A stretch of 64,000 nt of DNA from Oscillospiraceae bacterium (lineage in GTDB: Bacteria > Bacillota > Clostridia > Oscillospirales > Ruminococcaceae): contig JAFUNP010000016.1 in NCBI GenBank assembly GCA_017473015.1, positions 44,359 to 108,358 of the forward strand. The letters are read 5' to 3'. Both the position numbers and the translations under genes were made by a program. The notes below the pieces were generated by a model that worked only from the letters and a program-made list of their open reading frames with translations, had not been told where the DNA came from and ran no database searches. This document shows, one piece after another, positions 42,525 through 51,521 of this stretch. How positions within the stretch are numbered: the first letter of the stretch is position 1; each line of letters begins with the position of its first letter.

Positions 42525-43568
42525 TTATTTCAGTGAAGGCAGCTTGCAGCTGTCACACAGCTGTACAAATATTTCACTGTATCTGTTCAGCAGAAAATCT
42601 GTTGCACTGCTTCTCAGTACGCTGTCGCCGTCAGGACACACAGGGAAAGAGGCTGAATACTTAACTCCTTCACCGAATTTACTGGTCAACAGCAGACTGG
42701 CACCTGCATGAGTGAAGCCTGCTTTTGCGATAAACAATCCCAGTCCCAGTGAAGGGTCGGCCTGGCCGTCATCATACGGGTCCTTTGAAAAATAAGGATT
42801 GAATACCATGGGCAGAAACTGCTCTTTTATACCTTTGCTGTTGTCAGAGTAGGTAAACACCGCTTTCTTTCCTTTTATGGCCAGTTTCAGCCTGATTTCC
42901 ACATCGGCATCCTGTTTGTAATCAAAACTGTTGGCAAAAAGATTGAGTATGCCATTGGTCAGCAGACTGAGATTGGCATTTACAATTATGTTTTCTTCTA
43001 TTTCATGATGTATTTTTACATTCTTTTCAATTGTGGAAATACTGGTTATAAGGCTTTCCATCAGTGCTGACAGGTCAACAACAGTGGTTTTGAAAGAATC
43101 CCCATTCAGTATCTTGGCAGTAACAGACATATTGGTCACATTTCTCAGCAGTTTGTAAGACTTTGAATAAATGCTGTCCAGATACATTATGGCTTTATCA
43201 GAATTATCATTGTTGATATTGTCTGTAATGATAGGCAGCAATGCAAATATGCTGGAAATCGGCTCACGCATCTGATAGCTGATAAGGTCCTGTTGTTTTG
43301 AATTGGAGGATGTGTCTGCAGTCATGATATAGCATCTGATAATATCGTCTTCTGCCACTGCTGCCAGCCTTATATCCGGCCTGCTTACAAGCGCAGTATT
43401 AATCAGCCTGAGTGCAGACAGCTCCTCAGCCCTGACCCCACTGAACAGACTGCGTATATAATCTTTGTCACAGAGTTCTGGATATAATAATGAAATCCGG
43501 GGGTCAATATCTATAATATCAAAATCCCTGCTGAGAGTAATGCAAGGCATAGTTTTGTTTGTACTCAT
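42525..43568 (-). CDS. Sensor-kinase-like protein lacking the phosphoacceptor His
   Basis: 347 residues. N-terminal 90 are a PAS-like input region (CITLSRDFDIIDIDPRISLL). The dimerisation region reads LISYQMREPISSIFALLPI where the H-box S-H-E-L-R-T-P-L would be; the His is Tyr and the Glu is Gln. A HATPase domain follows with N-box NGILNLFANSFDYK, a weak G1 (YSDNSKGI) and G2 GLGLFIAKAG. ATP binding may therefore remain without autophosphorylation. No response regulator is adjacent. No membrane helix is seen, so it would be cytoplasmic. It could regulate another kinase or be a non-functional paralogue. Confidence 0.7.
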   Translation of the reverse strand: MSTNKTMPCITLSRDFDIIDIDPRISLLYPELCDKDYIRSLFSGVRAEELSALRLINTALVSRPDIRLAAVAEDDIIRCYIMTADTSSNSKQQDLISYQMREPISSIFALLPIITDNINNDNSDKAIMYLDSIYSKSYKLLRNVTNMSVTAKILNGDSFKTTVVDLSALMESLITSISTIEKNVKIHHEIEENIIVNANLSLLTNGILNLFANSFDYKQDADVEIRLKLAIKGKKAVFTYSDNSKGIKEQFLPMVFNPYFSKDPYDDGQADPSLGLGLFIAKAGFTHAGASLLLTSKFGEGVKYSASFPVCPDGDSVLRSSATDFLLNRYSEIFVQLCDSCKLPSLK

Positions 43569-43571
43569 CAA

Positions 43572-43760
43572 ACCACACTTTCTTCCGACAAAATTCGTCC
43601 AAAAATATAATTACATACTAAGTTTACAATAAAAAACCTACAAAGTAAAGGTTATTATATTGGAAACAACGCCGATTATGCAAAACTGCTGCAATTTTTA
43701 CTCTTTACTGTCCATAATAAATGTGATAATATAAATATGTATGTGAAAAGCTTATGCTCT
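43572..43760. other. Intergenic stretch between the kinase-like gene and gap control region
   Basis: AT-rich, no credible gene on either strand. It must contain the minus-strand promoter of the kinase-like gene; none matches consensus closely. Confidence 0.4.
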
Positions 43761-43794
43761 GTAATAATAGTACAAAAACATGCACTATTATTAC
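43761..43794 (+). promoter_or_regulatory. Perfect 11-bp inverted repeat upstream of the gap promoter
   Basis: GTAATAATAGT (43761-43771) and ACTATTATTAC (43784-43794) are exact inverted copies with 12 bases between. The site ends 11 bases before the -35 of gap, the place of an operator or activator site. Confidence 0.5.
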
Positions 43795-43805
43795 ATGAAA
43801 AAAGA

Positions 43806-43834
43806 TTGACAATTTTTCGTCAATGCTATATAAT
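43806..43834 (+). promoter_or_regulatory. Promoter of gap
   Basis: TTGACA, 17 bases, TATAAT: a full consensus promoter, fitting the high expression of glyceraldehyde-3-phosphate dehydrogenase. The leader is about 64 bases. Confidence 0.9.
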
Positions 43835-43898
43835 GTGTACGAAAAGTTAAATTTTTAACAAGCAAAAACCATACAAAGGTATAACATATTGGAGGTAA

Positions 43899-44924
<1,026 letters not shown>

Positions 44925-44946
44925 TTCACAATCATATGAATACATT

Positions 44947-44974
44947 ACCGCATACCTTCGGGTATGCGGTTTTT
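44947..44974 (+). terminator. Terminator of gap
   Basis: Perfect 10-bp stem ACCGCATACC / GGTATGCGGT with a stable TTCG tetraloop, followed by TTTT. Confidence 0.92.
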
Positions 44975-45038
44975 GTTGTTTTTATTTTTCTGATTATATG
45001 GTAAAATAGTTATTAACAAATACATACGGAGAAAATTT

Positions 45039-46703
45039 ATGAAGGTAGTTCTTTGCAGTATAAACAGTAAATATATACATTCATCACTGGCGGTGTGGTA
45101 TCTTCTGGCCGCCGGCAAAAAAATAAACACCCATCACGATGTAAAGGTGGTGGAAAGCACCATAAACAACCATGTGGAAGACATTGTGGCTATAGTAAAC
45201 AGGGAAAAGCCTGATGCTGTTGGGCTGTCCACATATATCTGGAATGTGGACTATGTACATAAGGTAGCCAAAACGCTAAAGCTGATAAATCCGGATATAA
45301 AAATATTTCTGGGTGGCCCGGAAGCAAGTTATGATGCCGATGCCCTGCTGAAAAAAGATTATGTGGATTGGGTGATAAAAGGAGAGGGAGAAACGCCTTT
45401 TATGGACCTGCTGGAAAATGATTTCACAGCGCCACCAAAAACAATTCTCACCGGTCCATGCTGTGAATATATAAATCCTTATACAGAAGAATATCTGGAT
45501 GCCCTGGAAGGCAGAATAGTATATCTGGAAACCAGCCGCGGCTGTCCTTTCAGCTGTGGTTTCTGCCTGTCTGGCCGCAACGAAACGGTGCGTTTTTTCG
45601 ATATGGCAGAAAGCAAGAGAAATATTCTTCTTCTGGCAAACTCCGGCACAAAGACCGTTAAATTCGTGGACAGAACATTCAACTGTAACGATAAACGCGC
45701 CCTCGAAATATTCCGCTTTATCACTGAAGAAAGAGCGAAGGGCACCATTCCTCGGGATGTGATTTTCCACTGTGAAGTGGAAACAGACCTGTTCACACAG
45801 TCAACTCTGGATTATCTGAAAACGGTGCCTGCCGGCCTGTTCCAGTTTGAGGCAGGGCTGCAGAGCTTTAATGTGGAAACTTTAAAAGCTGTAAACCGCC
45901 GTACCGATATGCCTAAACTGGTACATAATCTGAAAGAGATTGTTTCCGGCGGCAATATTCATCTGCACATTGACCTCATAGCCGGTCTGCCTTATGAAAA
46001 CTTTGAAAGCTTTGCGCAGTCATTCAATCAGGCTTATGAAATAAAGGCCAATGTTATCCAGCTGGGCTTTCTTAAACTGCTTAAAGGTTCAACTCTGGAA
46101 AAAGAAAAAGAAAAATATAACTACAAAAGCTGGGATTACGCCCCGTACCAGGTAGTCAGCTGTGATACTATAGGTTATGATGACCTGCTGGAGTTGAAAA
46201 AGTGTGAAGATGCAGTGGAACGCTTGCTGAACAGCGGCAAATTTCCCTTTACAGTTCCCTTTATCCTCAACAGCACCGGTATGTCTGCTTTTGATTTCTT
46301 CTACAAATTCGGCTGTTTTGTCTTTGATACAGGAGTTAAAAGCTCATCTCTGGAAAAATATGCTCAGCTGCTGTATGAATACTGCACACGGGTGCTGAAT
46401 GTGGACAAGGCTTCGTTGAGAGATGTGCTGGTAAAGGACAGAATAATCACCGATAACACCGGAAGGCTGTTTGGTTTTACACATGTGCCGGATGCAAACT
46501 TTAAGGTTATTACCACAGCGTTGCGCCAGGGCAGGGTAAATGTATTTGACAACAGCAGTGAAAAAGCCGCTAAAGGCAAAATAGGTTTTGCGGTGCTGTA
46601 CACCACAGACCAGGTTGTGCTGGCTGATTACACTGCTTTGGACCCGGTCAGCGGAAGGTTTGATTACAGGCTGCTGCCGTTGGCAGAGTTTATGTCTGAA
46701 TAA
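45039..46703 (+). CDS. Cobalamin-binding-type radical SAM protein (DUF4080-like C-terminus)
   Basis: 554 residues. N-terminal 130 form a B12-binding-like Rossmann domain (KPDAVGLSTYIWN, FLGGPEASYDAD). The radical SAM cluster is RGCPFSCGFCLSG (about 168-180; C-x3-C-x2-C), with the SAM barrel to about 390 (VKFVDRTFNCND, FQFEAGLQSFN, HIDLIAGLPYENF). The C-terminal 150 resemble DUF4080. Proteins of this type occur widely in Clostridia as single genes; the substrate is unknown. No typical B12 DXHXXG motif is seen, so cobalamin may not bind. Start ATG after acggag. Confidence 0.85.
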   Translation: MKVVLCSINSKYIHSSLAVWYLLAAGKKINTHHDVKVVESTINNHVEDIVAIVNREKPDAVGLSTYIWNVDYVHKVAKTLKLINPDIKIFLGGPEASYDADALLKKDYVDWVIKGEGETPFMDLLENDFTAPPKTILTGPCCEYINPYTEEYLDALEGRIVYLETSRGCPFSCGFCLSGRNETVRFFDMAESKRNILLLANSGTKTVKFVDRTFNCNDKRALEIFRFITEERAKGTIPRDVIFHCEVETDLFTQSTLDYLKTVPAGLFQFEAGLQSFNVETLKAVNRRTDMPKLVHNLKEIVSGGNIHLHIDLIAGLPYENFESFAQSFNQAYEIKANVIQLGFLKLLKGSTLEKEKEKYNYKSWDYAPYQVVSCDTIGYDDLLELKKCEDAVERLLNSGKFPFTVPFILNSTGMSAFDFFYKFGCFVFDTGVKSSSLEKYAQLLYEYCTRVLNVDKASLRDVLVKDRIITDNTGRLFGFTHVPDANFKVITTALRQGRVNVFDNSSEKAAKGKIGFAVLYTTDQVVLADYTALDPVSGRFDYRLLPLAEFMSE

Positions 46704-46820
46704 AAAAATTCTTCGAATATAAAAACATTTTACAAATCTATCACAATATGTTATTATAATAGCGATACTTCGATGTTCAAAATAATTTATGTTGAATTTA
46801 TGATATAAGAAGGGAATATT

Positions 46821-47660
46821 ATGAAAACAGTAATTATTACAGACTCCACCTGCGACCTTACCAGAGAACAGCTGGCACAGCTGGATGTGGAAGCCGTTTC
46901 TCTGTCCGTAAATTTCTCTGATAAAAGCTATCGCGATGGTGTGGATATAACCAAAAGAGATTTTTTCAAAATGCTGGCCGAAAGCAAGGAAAACCCTACT
47001 ACCAGTCAGCCGTCACCGGAGGATTTTCTCACATTGTTTGAAAAACACAAACAGCAGGGAAACCAGGTGGTATATATAGGTATTTCATCAGTGCTCAGCG
47101 GCACTGTACAGTCTGCGCAGATTGCCAAAGGCATGTGCGGCTATGATGATATTTATATTGTGGACTCACTCAGTGCCACAGCAGGTATTGAGCTGCTGCT
47201 CCGTATCGCCTGTGATATGCGTGACGCCGGTGCATCTGCCGGTGAAATCGCCGCAGAGCTTACGGCATTGGTGCCAAAAATGAGGCTGTATGCGTATGTA
47301 GATACTCTGAAATATCTTGTACGCGGCGGCCGTGTTTCCAAAACAGCCGGCGCCATAGGTGGTGCCCTGGGGGTAAAACCGCTGATTACTATTGCTGACG
47401 GCGCAGTGCTTTCACTGGGAACAGCGCGCGGTCAGAAAGGCGCTTTCGAAAAAATGTGCAGCATTGTAAAAGATGCTGACATTGATACCTCAAAGCCAGT
47501 GATGCTTACTCACACAGTTCCGGAAGAAAATATGCATCTGTTTGAAGCGTATCTGATGGAAAAGGGTGTAAATTACGACTGGATATATGGTGAAGTAGGC
47601 AGCGTAATTGGTACTCATGTAGGCCCCGGTGCTGTTGCTGTTGCATATATTGTAAAATAG
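46821..47660 (+). CDS. DegV family fatty-acid-binding protein, first copy
   Basis: 279 residues. N-terminal VIITDSTCDLT (4-14), the DST motif that holds the lipid carboxylate, followed by TTSQPSPEDF and the C-terminal YGEVGSVIGTHVGPGAVAVAY are all family marks. DegV (FakB-like) proteins bind fatty acids and in some species hand them to FakA kinase. No fakA is nearby. Start ATG after gaaggg. A second copy follows. Confidence 0.93.
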   Translation: MKTVIITDSTCDLTREQLAQLDVEAVSLSVNFSDKSYRDGVDITKRDFFKMLAESKENPTTSQPSPEDFLTLFEKHKQQGNQVVYIGISSVLSGTVQSAQIAKGMCGYDDIYIVDSLSATAGIELLLRIACDMRDAGASAGEIAAELTALVPKMRLYAYVDTLKYLVRGGRVSKTAGAIGGALGVKPLITIADGAVLSLGTARGQKGAFEKMCSIVKDADIDTSKPVMLTHTVPEENMHLFEAYLMEKGVNYDWIYGEVGSVIGTHVGPGAVAVAYIVK

Positions 47661-47670
47661 GACACATTAT

Positions 47671-47698
47671 AAAAGCAGGGCACACAGCTCTGCTTTTT
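47671..47698 (+). terminator. Terminator between the two degV genes
   Basis: AAAAGCAG / CTGCTTTT with an 11-base loop and T-run. Confidence 0.75.
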
Positions 47699-47780
47699 GC
47701 GCAGTTTGACAAAAAGGTCGTTTTATAGTATTCTTGTGTCTGGAAATAAGTAAAAAAATAATGATATAAGAGGTGATATT

Positions 47781-48623
47781 ATCAATACAGTTATAGTCAC
47801 AGATTCCACCTGTGATATGCGAAAAGAAATAAGCCTTATGCTGGATGTTGATGTAGTTCCACTGACGGTCACATTCAATGGCAAAACATATAAAGATGGC
47901 TTTGGCGGTGTATTGAAAAAGCTGTTCTTTTCCAGGCTGCGCAGCGGCGCTATAGAGCCTGTGACCAGCCAACCTTCACCCGATGAATTTTTCACCGTGT
48001 TCAACAAGCACAAACAGCAGGGGAACGAGGTTGTGTATATAGGTATTTCCTCCCGCTCCTCCGGCACACTGCAGGCTGCCAGAATTGCCCGGTCAATGTG
48101 TGATTATGAACATATCCATATTGTGGATTCCTACAATCTTTCCCACGGCCTGGAGGCGCTGGTGCGCACTGCGTGCCGGCTGCGTGACCACGGCTACAGT
48201 GCAAAGGAAATTGTAAGAAAGATAAATGAGCTTGTACCAAAGGTTAAATCCGTTTCAGTTGTTGAATCTATGCGTTTCCTCAACCGTGGCGGCAGAGTAC
48301 AGACTGAAGAACTTTCTGGGCATAACAGTCTGAGTCTGAAAAATCTGGTGGCAATCTGTGATGGCAGATTTACACCTGTGGCCACAGCACGCGGCAGGGC
48401 AGGGGCTTTTGAAAAAATATATAAAATGATGTCAGAAAGTCATATAAATGACAAACTGCCTGTAATTCTCACCCATTCCGACTGCCGCGAAGGCGTGCGC
48501 CGGCTGGAAAACTTCCTTGTTTCCAAAGGTATGGATTTTGAATACATCCATTCCGAAATAGGCAGCGTTATCGGTACCCACTTCGGACCGGACACAGTAG
48601 GCATCGCCTATGTTGAAAAATAA
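47781..48623 (+). CDS. DegV family fatty-acid-binding protein, second copy, non-canonical start
   Basis: About 280 residues. The family motif VIVTDSTCD lies upstream of the first ATG (47817), so translation must start earlier. No in-frame ATG, GTG or TTG exists back to the stop at 47751. Aligned with the first copy, ATC at 47781 stands exactly where the ATG is, after ataagagg; ATT at 47778 is the alternative. Further marks: TSQPSPDEFF, RFLNRGGRVQ and SEIGSVIGTHFGPDTVGIAY. The first and second copies share about half of their residues by eye. If the start is not used, the protein lacks its lipid-binding motif. Confidence 0.8.
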   Translation: MNTVIVTDSTCDMRKEISLMLDVDVVPLTVTFNGKTYKDGFGGVLKKLFFSRLRSGAIEPVTSQPSPDEFFTVFNKHKQQGNEVVYIGISSRSSGTLQAARIARSMCDYEHIHIVDSYNLSHGLEALVRTACRLRDHGYSAKEIVRKINELVPKVKSVSVVESMRFLNRGGRVQTEELSGHNSLSLKNLVAICDGRFTPVATARGRAGAFEKIYKMMSESHINDKLPVILTHSDCREGVRRLENFLVSKGMDFEYIHSEIGSVIGTHFGPDTVGIAYVEK

Positions 48624-48634
48624 TATATTTTAAC

Positions 48635-48668
48635 AAAATAAAACCACCTTTTCAGGTGGTTTTATTTT
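48635..48668. terminator. Strong bidirectional terminator
   Basis: Perfect 15-bp stem AAAATAAAACCACCT / AGGTGGTTTTATTTT around four bases; ends degV copy 2 (plus) and the metal ATPase (minus). Confidence 0.92.
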
Positions 48669-48672
48669 GTTA

Positions 48673-50541
48673 TTACAAATTTTTTACGTTCAGTGCTCTT
48701 ATTGCATTCAGTACAGCAATAACCATTACACCTACATCAGAGAATATTGCCAGCCACATATTGGCGATACCCACTGCGCCCAAAATGAGACACAGCACCT
48801 TTACACCGATTGCAAAGTAAATGTTCTGGTATACAATACCCACGCATTTTTTAGCAATTTTGATGGCTTTTGCTATCTTCATCGGGTCATCGTCCATCAG
48901 CACCACATCGGCTGCTTCGATAGCAGCATCACTGCCCATGGCACCCATGGCGATACCGATATCAGCACGGGAGAGAACAGGTGCATCGTTGATGCCGTCA
49001 CCAACAAATACCAGGTTTTCCTTTTCGCCTTTGGCAGACAGCAGTTCTTCCACTTTGTCCACTTTGTCGCCAGGCAGCAGTTCACTGTGTACCCGGTCGA
49101 TATTCAGCTCTCTGGCTACATTTTCAGCCACTGTTCTGGCATCACCGGTCAGCATAACAGTTTTCTTTATGCCGATTTTCTTAAGGTCACTTATAGCCTG
49201 CTTTGCAGTAGGTTTAATCAGGTCAGAAATCAATATGTGACCTGCAAATTTACCACCTACAGCTATATGCACTACAGTACCTGCTTCTTCGCATGGTATG
49301 TACTCTATGCCATACTTATCCATCAGTTTTCCGTTGCCGGCCAGCACTTCCATACCGTCAACTTTTGCCACTATGCCATGGCCGCCTATTTCCTGTACAT
49401 CGCTCACCCTGTTCATGTCTACCAAAGCACCGTAAGCCTTCTGTATGCTTTTGGAAATAGGATGGGAAGAATAGCTTTCCGCGTGTGCGGCATATTCCAG
49501 CAGTTTTTCTTCTTCCATCTGCCGGTGATGAATACCTGCTACTTCAAATACACCCTGTGTCATGGTGCCGGTTTTGTCAAATACCACATATTTTGTATAA
49601 GCAAGAGCCTCCAGATAGTTGGAGCCTTTCACCAGTACGCCGGCATTACTTGCACCGCCGATACCTGCAAAAAAGCTGAGCGGTATGCTGATAACCAGGG
49701 CGCAAGGACAGGAAATAACCAGGAATGTCAAAGCTCTGTATATCCATGTGCCCCACATTGCAGGGCGGCCCAACACCATCAGCACCACAGGCGGTATAAA
49801 CGCCAGTGCCAGTGCGGAATAACATACTATAGGTGTGTAATAATGGGCGAATTTTGATATAAAGTTTTCACTGCGGGATTTTCTGCTGCTGGCATTTTCA
49901 ACCATATCCAGTATTTTGGAAACTGTTGATTCGCCGAATTCTTTTGTAGTTCTGATTCGCAGTAGACCTGTCATATTGATACAGCCACTGATTATTTCAT
50001 CGCCCTCTTCCACATCGCGTGGCAGGCTTTCGCCTGTCAGTGCGCTGGTATTCAGTGTTGATGTACCTTCTGTAACCACACCGTCTATCGGCACTTTTTC
50101 ACCGGGTTGCACCACTATCACAGTGCCTATGGCCACCTCGTCAGGGTCTACCTGTTCCAGATTGCCGCTTTCATCTTCGATATTGGCATAATCAGGGCGG
50201 ATGTCCATCAGCTGGCTTATATTGCGGCGGCTTTTGCCTACAGCATAGCTCTGGAACCATTCACCTATCTGGAAAAACAGCATAACAGCTACACCTTCGG
50301 TGTATTCTCCCAGTATAATCGCGCCTACCGTGGCTACAGCCATCAGAAAGCTTTCATCAAACATCTGTTTGTTTTTTACGCCCAGAAAAGCTTTTCGCAG
50401 TATGTCATGACCGATTATGTAATATGGTACCATGTACAGCGCAAACTTCAGTATTCCTTCAAGAGGCAGAAAACCAAGAACAATCATCAGCGCAGAGGAG
50501 ATAAGTATTCTTTTCAGCATTTTTTTCTGCTTCTTACTCAT
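48673..50541 (-). CDS. P1B-type heavy metal ATPase (Zn/Cd/Pb exporter type)
   Basis: 622 residues. CPCALVISIPLSF (about 276) is the metal-transport motif, DKTGTMTQG (about 321) the phosphorylation site, GDGINDAPVLSRADIGIAMG the hinge. The last two helices have NIYFAIGVKVLCLILG and DVGVMVIAVLNA, the Lys and Asp typical of P1B-2 zinc/cadmium pumps. There is no N-terminal HMA domain; a separate HMA protein is encoded 30 bases upstream. With the divergent ArsR-type sensor it forms a metal-efflux system in the membrane. Confidence 0.93.
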   Translation of the reverse strand: MSKKQKKMLKRILISSALMIVLGFLPLEGILKFALYMVPYYIIGHDILRKAFLGVKNKQMFDESFLMAVATVGAIILGEYTEGVAVMLFFQIGEWFQSYAVGKSRRNISQLMDIRPDYANIEDESGNLEQVDPDEVAIGTVIVVQPGEKVPIDGVVTEGTSTLNTSALTGESLPRDVEEGDEIISGCINMTGLLRIRTTKEFGESTVSKILDMVENASSRKSRSENFISKFAHYYTPIVCYSALALAFIPPVVLMVLGRPAMWGTWIYRALTFLVISCPCALVISIPLSFFAGIGGASNAGVLVKGSNYLEALAYTKYVVFDKTGTMTQGVFEVAGIHHRQMEEEKLLEYAAHAESYSSHPISKSIQKAYGALVDMNRVSDVQEIGGHGIVAKVDGMEVLAGNGKLMDKYGIEYIPCEEAGTVVHIAVGGKFAGHILISDLIKPTAKQAISDLKKIGIKKTVMLTGDARTVAENVARELNIDRVHSELLPGDKVDKVEELLSAKGEKENLVFVGDGINDAPVLSRADIGIAMGAMGSDAAIEAADVVLMDDDPMKIAKAIKIAKKCVGIVYQNIYFAIGVKVLCLILGAVGIANMWLAIFSDVGVMVIAVLNAIRALNVKNL

Positions 50542-50571
50542 ATATCCTCACCTCTTAACAAATTTATACTA

Positions 50572-50790
50572 TCAGAAGAAAATTTCACATTCGTCTTCTA
50601 CTTTTTTGCAGTTTTCCAGCACTACAGGCATAACTGCTTTTGGGTCAACGCCTTCTTCAAATTCAACTTCCATTTTCAAAGTCATAAAGTTAACTACTGC
50701 TTTTTTTACGCCTTCTGTTTCGTTGGCGGCGATTTCCATTTTTCTTGCGCAGTTTGCACAGTCAACATCAATTTTGTAAACTTTTTTCAT
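50572..50790 (-). CDS. Small HMA-domain metal-binding protein
   Basis: 72 residues from ATG 50790 (behind ggagg; an ATG five codons upstream overlaps that site). VDCANCARKME (about 8-18) holds the C-x-x-C metal site of the HMA fold, and ENCKKVEDECEIFF at the end offers more cysteines. It probably delivers or senses metal for the following ATPase, which lacks its own HMA domain. Co-transcribed with it from an operator-controlled promoter. Confidence 0.9.
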   Translation of the reverse strand: MKKVYKIDVDCANCARKMEIAANETEGVKKAVVNFMTLKMEVEFEEGVDPKAVMPVVLENCKKVEDECEIFF

Positions 50791-50826
50791 TTGTGTATCC
50801 TCCATGAATAAAACATATTTGTATAT

Positions 50827-50842
50827 TTGAACAGTTGTTCAA
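50827..50842. promoter_or_regulatory. Metal-sensor operator at the efflux operon
   Basis: TTGAACA-gt-TGTTCAA, an exact dyad overlapping the expected start of transcription of the HMA/ATPase operon. It has the form of ArsR/SmtB-family operators (TGAACA...TGTTCA). Confidence 0.75.
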
Positions 50843-50854
50843 GTGTTTAATTTT

Positions 50855-50882
50855 ATTATATCATAACAATATAATATGTCAA
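50855..50882 (-). promoter_or_regulatory. Promoter of the HMA/ATPase operon
   Basis: On the minus strand TTGACA (50882-50877), 16 bases, TATAAT (50860-50855). The operator lies 13 bases beyond the -10, so a bound repressor would block initiation. Confidence 0.8.
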
Positions 50883-50883
50883 C

Positions 50884-50941
50884 AAAAAACGACAGAATAA
50901 AAAGGATTTATTGTATTGTATAAATTGCGTGTCGTTTTTTA
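50884..50941. repeat. Inverted repeat between the divergent metal genes
   Basis: AAAAAACGACA and TGTCGTTTTTT are inverted arms about 35 bases apart. It may form a long-loop hairpin in either transcript; no function is apparent. Confidence 0.4.
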
Positions 50942-50971
50942 TAACAGTATATTTGAATATTTGAGCAAATA

Positions 50972-50985
50972 TGAACAGTTGTTCA
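50972..50985. promoter_or_regulatory. Metal-sensor operator at the arsR-type gene
   Basis: TGAACA-gt-TGTTCA, identical in core to the site at 50827-50842 and placed 11 bases before the -35 (TTGACA, 50997-51002) of the regulator gene, consistent with autoregulation. Confidence 0.7.
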
Positions 50986-51054
50986 AATTGTGAAGATTGA
51001 CAAATGTTGTTTTTAATGGTTAAATTATTATATAAACATAAAAAGGTGACAGAG

Positions 51055-51384
51055 ATGACAGATAAAATTGATGTGGAAAAAATAAGGGAAGAAATGCCAG
51101 ACTACAATGCCATAGGTGCATTGTCGGACTTTTTTAAAATAATGGGAGACAGCACCAGACTGCAGATTATTCTTACTTTACAGGGCAGGGAACTGTGTGT
51201 AACAGATATTGCATCCTGTGTGGACATGTCTATTTCTTCCGTCTCACACCAGCTGAAAAGCCTGCGTCTGGCGCGCATTATCAAACAGCGCAAAGAAGGC
51301 CGTACAGTTTACTATTCTCTGGATGATGACCATGTGAGAGACATTCTGGCCACATCTCTGGAACATGTACACCATGTGCTGTAA
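51055..51384 (+). CDS. ArsR/SmtB family metal sensor (zinc-type alpha-5 site)
   Basis: 109 residues from ATG 51055 after aaaaggtgaca. Winged helix with LCVTDIASCVDMSISSVSHQLKSL (about 51-74). The C-terminal DDDHVRDILATSLEHVHHVL has the D-x-H...H-x-x-H pattern of the alpha-5 zinc site of SmtB/CzrA; ELCVTD keeps only one Cys of the CadC-type alpha-3 site, so zinc rather than cadmium/lead sensing is favoured. It faces the efflux operon across two matching operators, so it most likely represses both directions. Confidence 0.9.
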   Translation: MTDKIDVEKIREEMPDYNAIGALSDFFKIMGDSTRLQIILTLQGRELCVTDIASCVDMSISSVSHQLKSLRLARIIKQRKEGRTVYYSLDDDHVRDILATSLEHVHHVL

Positions 51385-51400
51385 TTAAATACTGTAAAGG

Positions 51401-51428
51401 AACAAGGCTTTATGCCTTGTTTTTTTTG
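51401..51428 (+). terminator. Terminator of the metal sensor gene
   Basis: AACAAGGC / GCCTTGTT around five bases, followed by seven T. Confidence 0.88.
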
Positions 51429-51521
51429 TGACTTTTCTGTCATAAAACATCATTGTTCACATATTATTGTTTATTTTGATACTGTAAATGGTATAATTAA
51501 AGCAAGAAAGGGGTACTGTCA

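Noticed and set aside
48667..49857. Plus-strand 396-codon frame opposite the metal ATPase
   Set aside because: Antisense shadow; begins inside a terminator and has no ribosome binding site.
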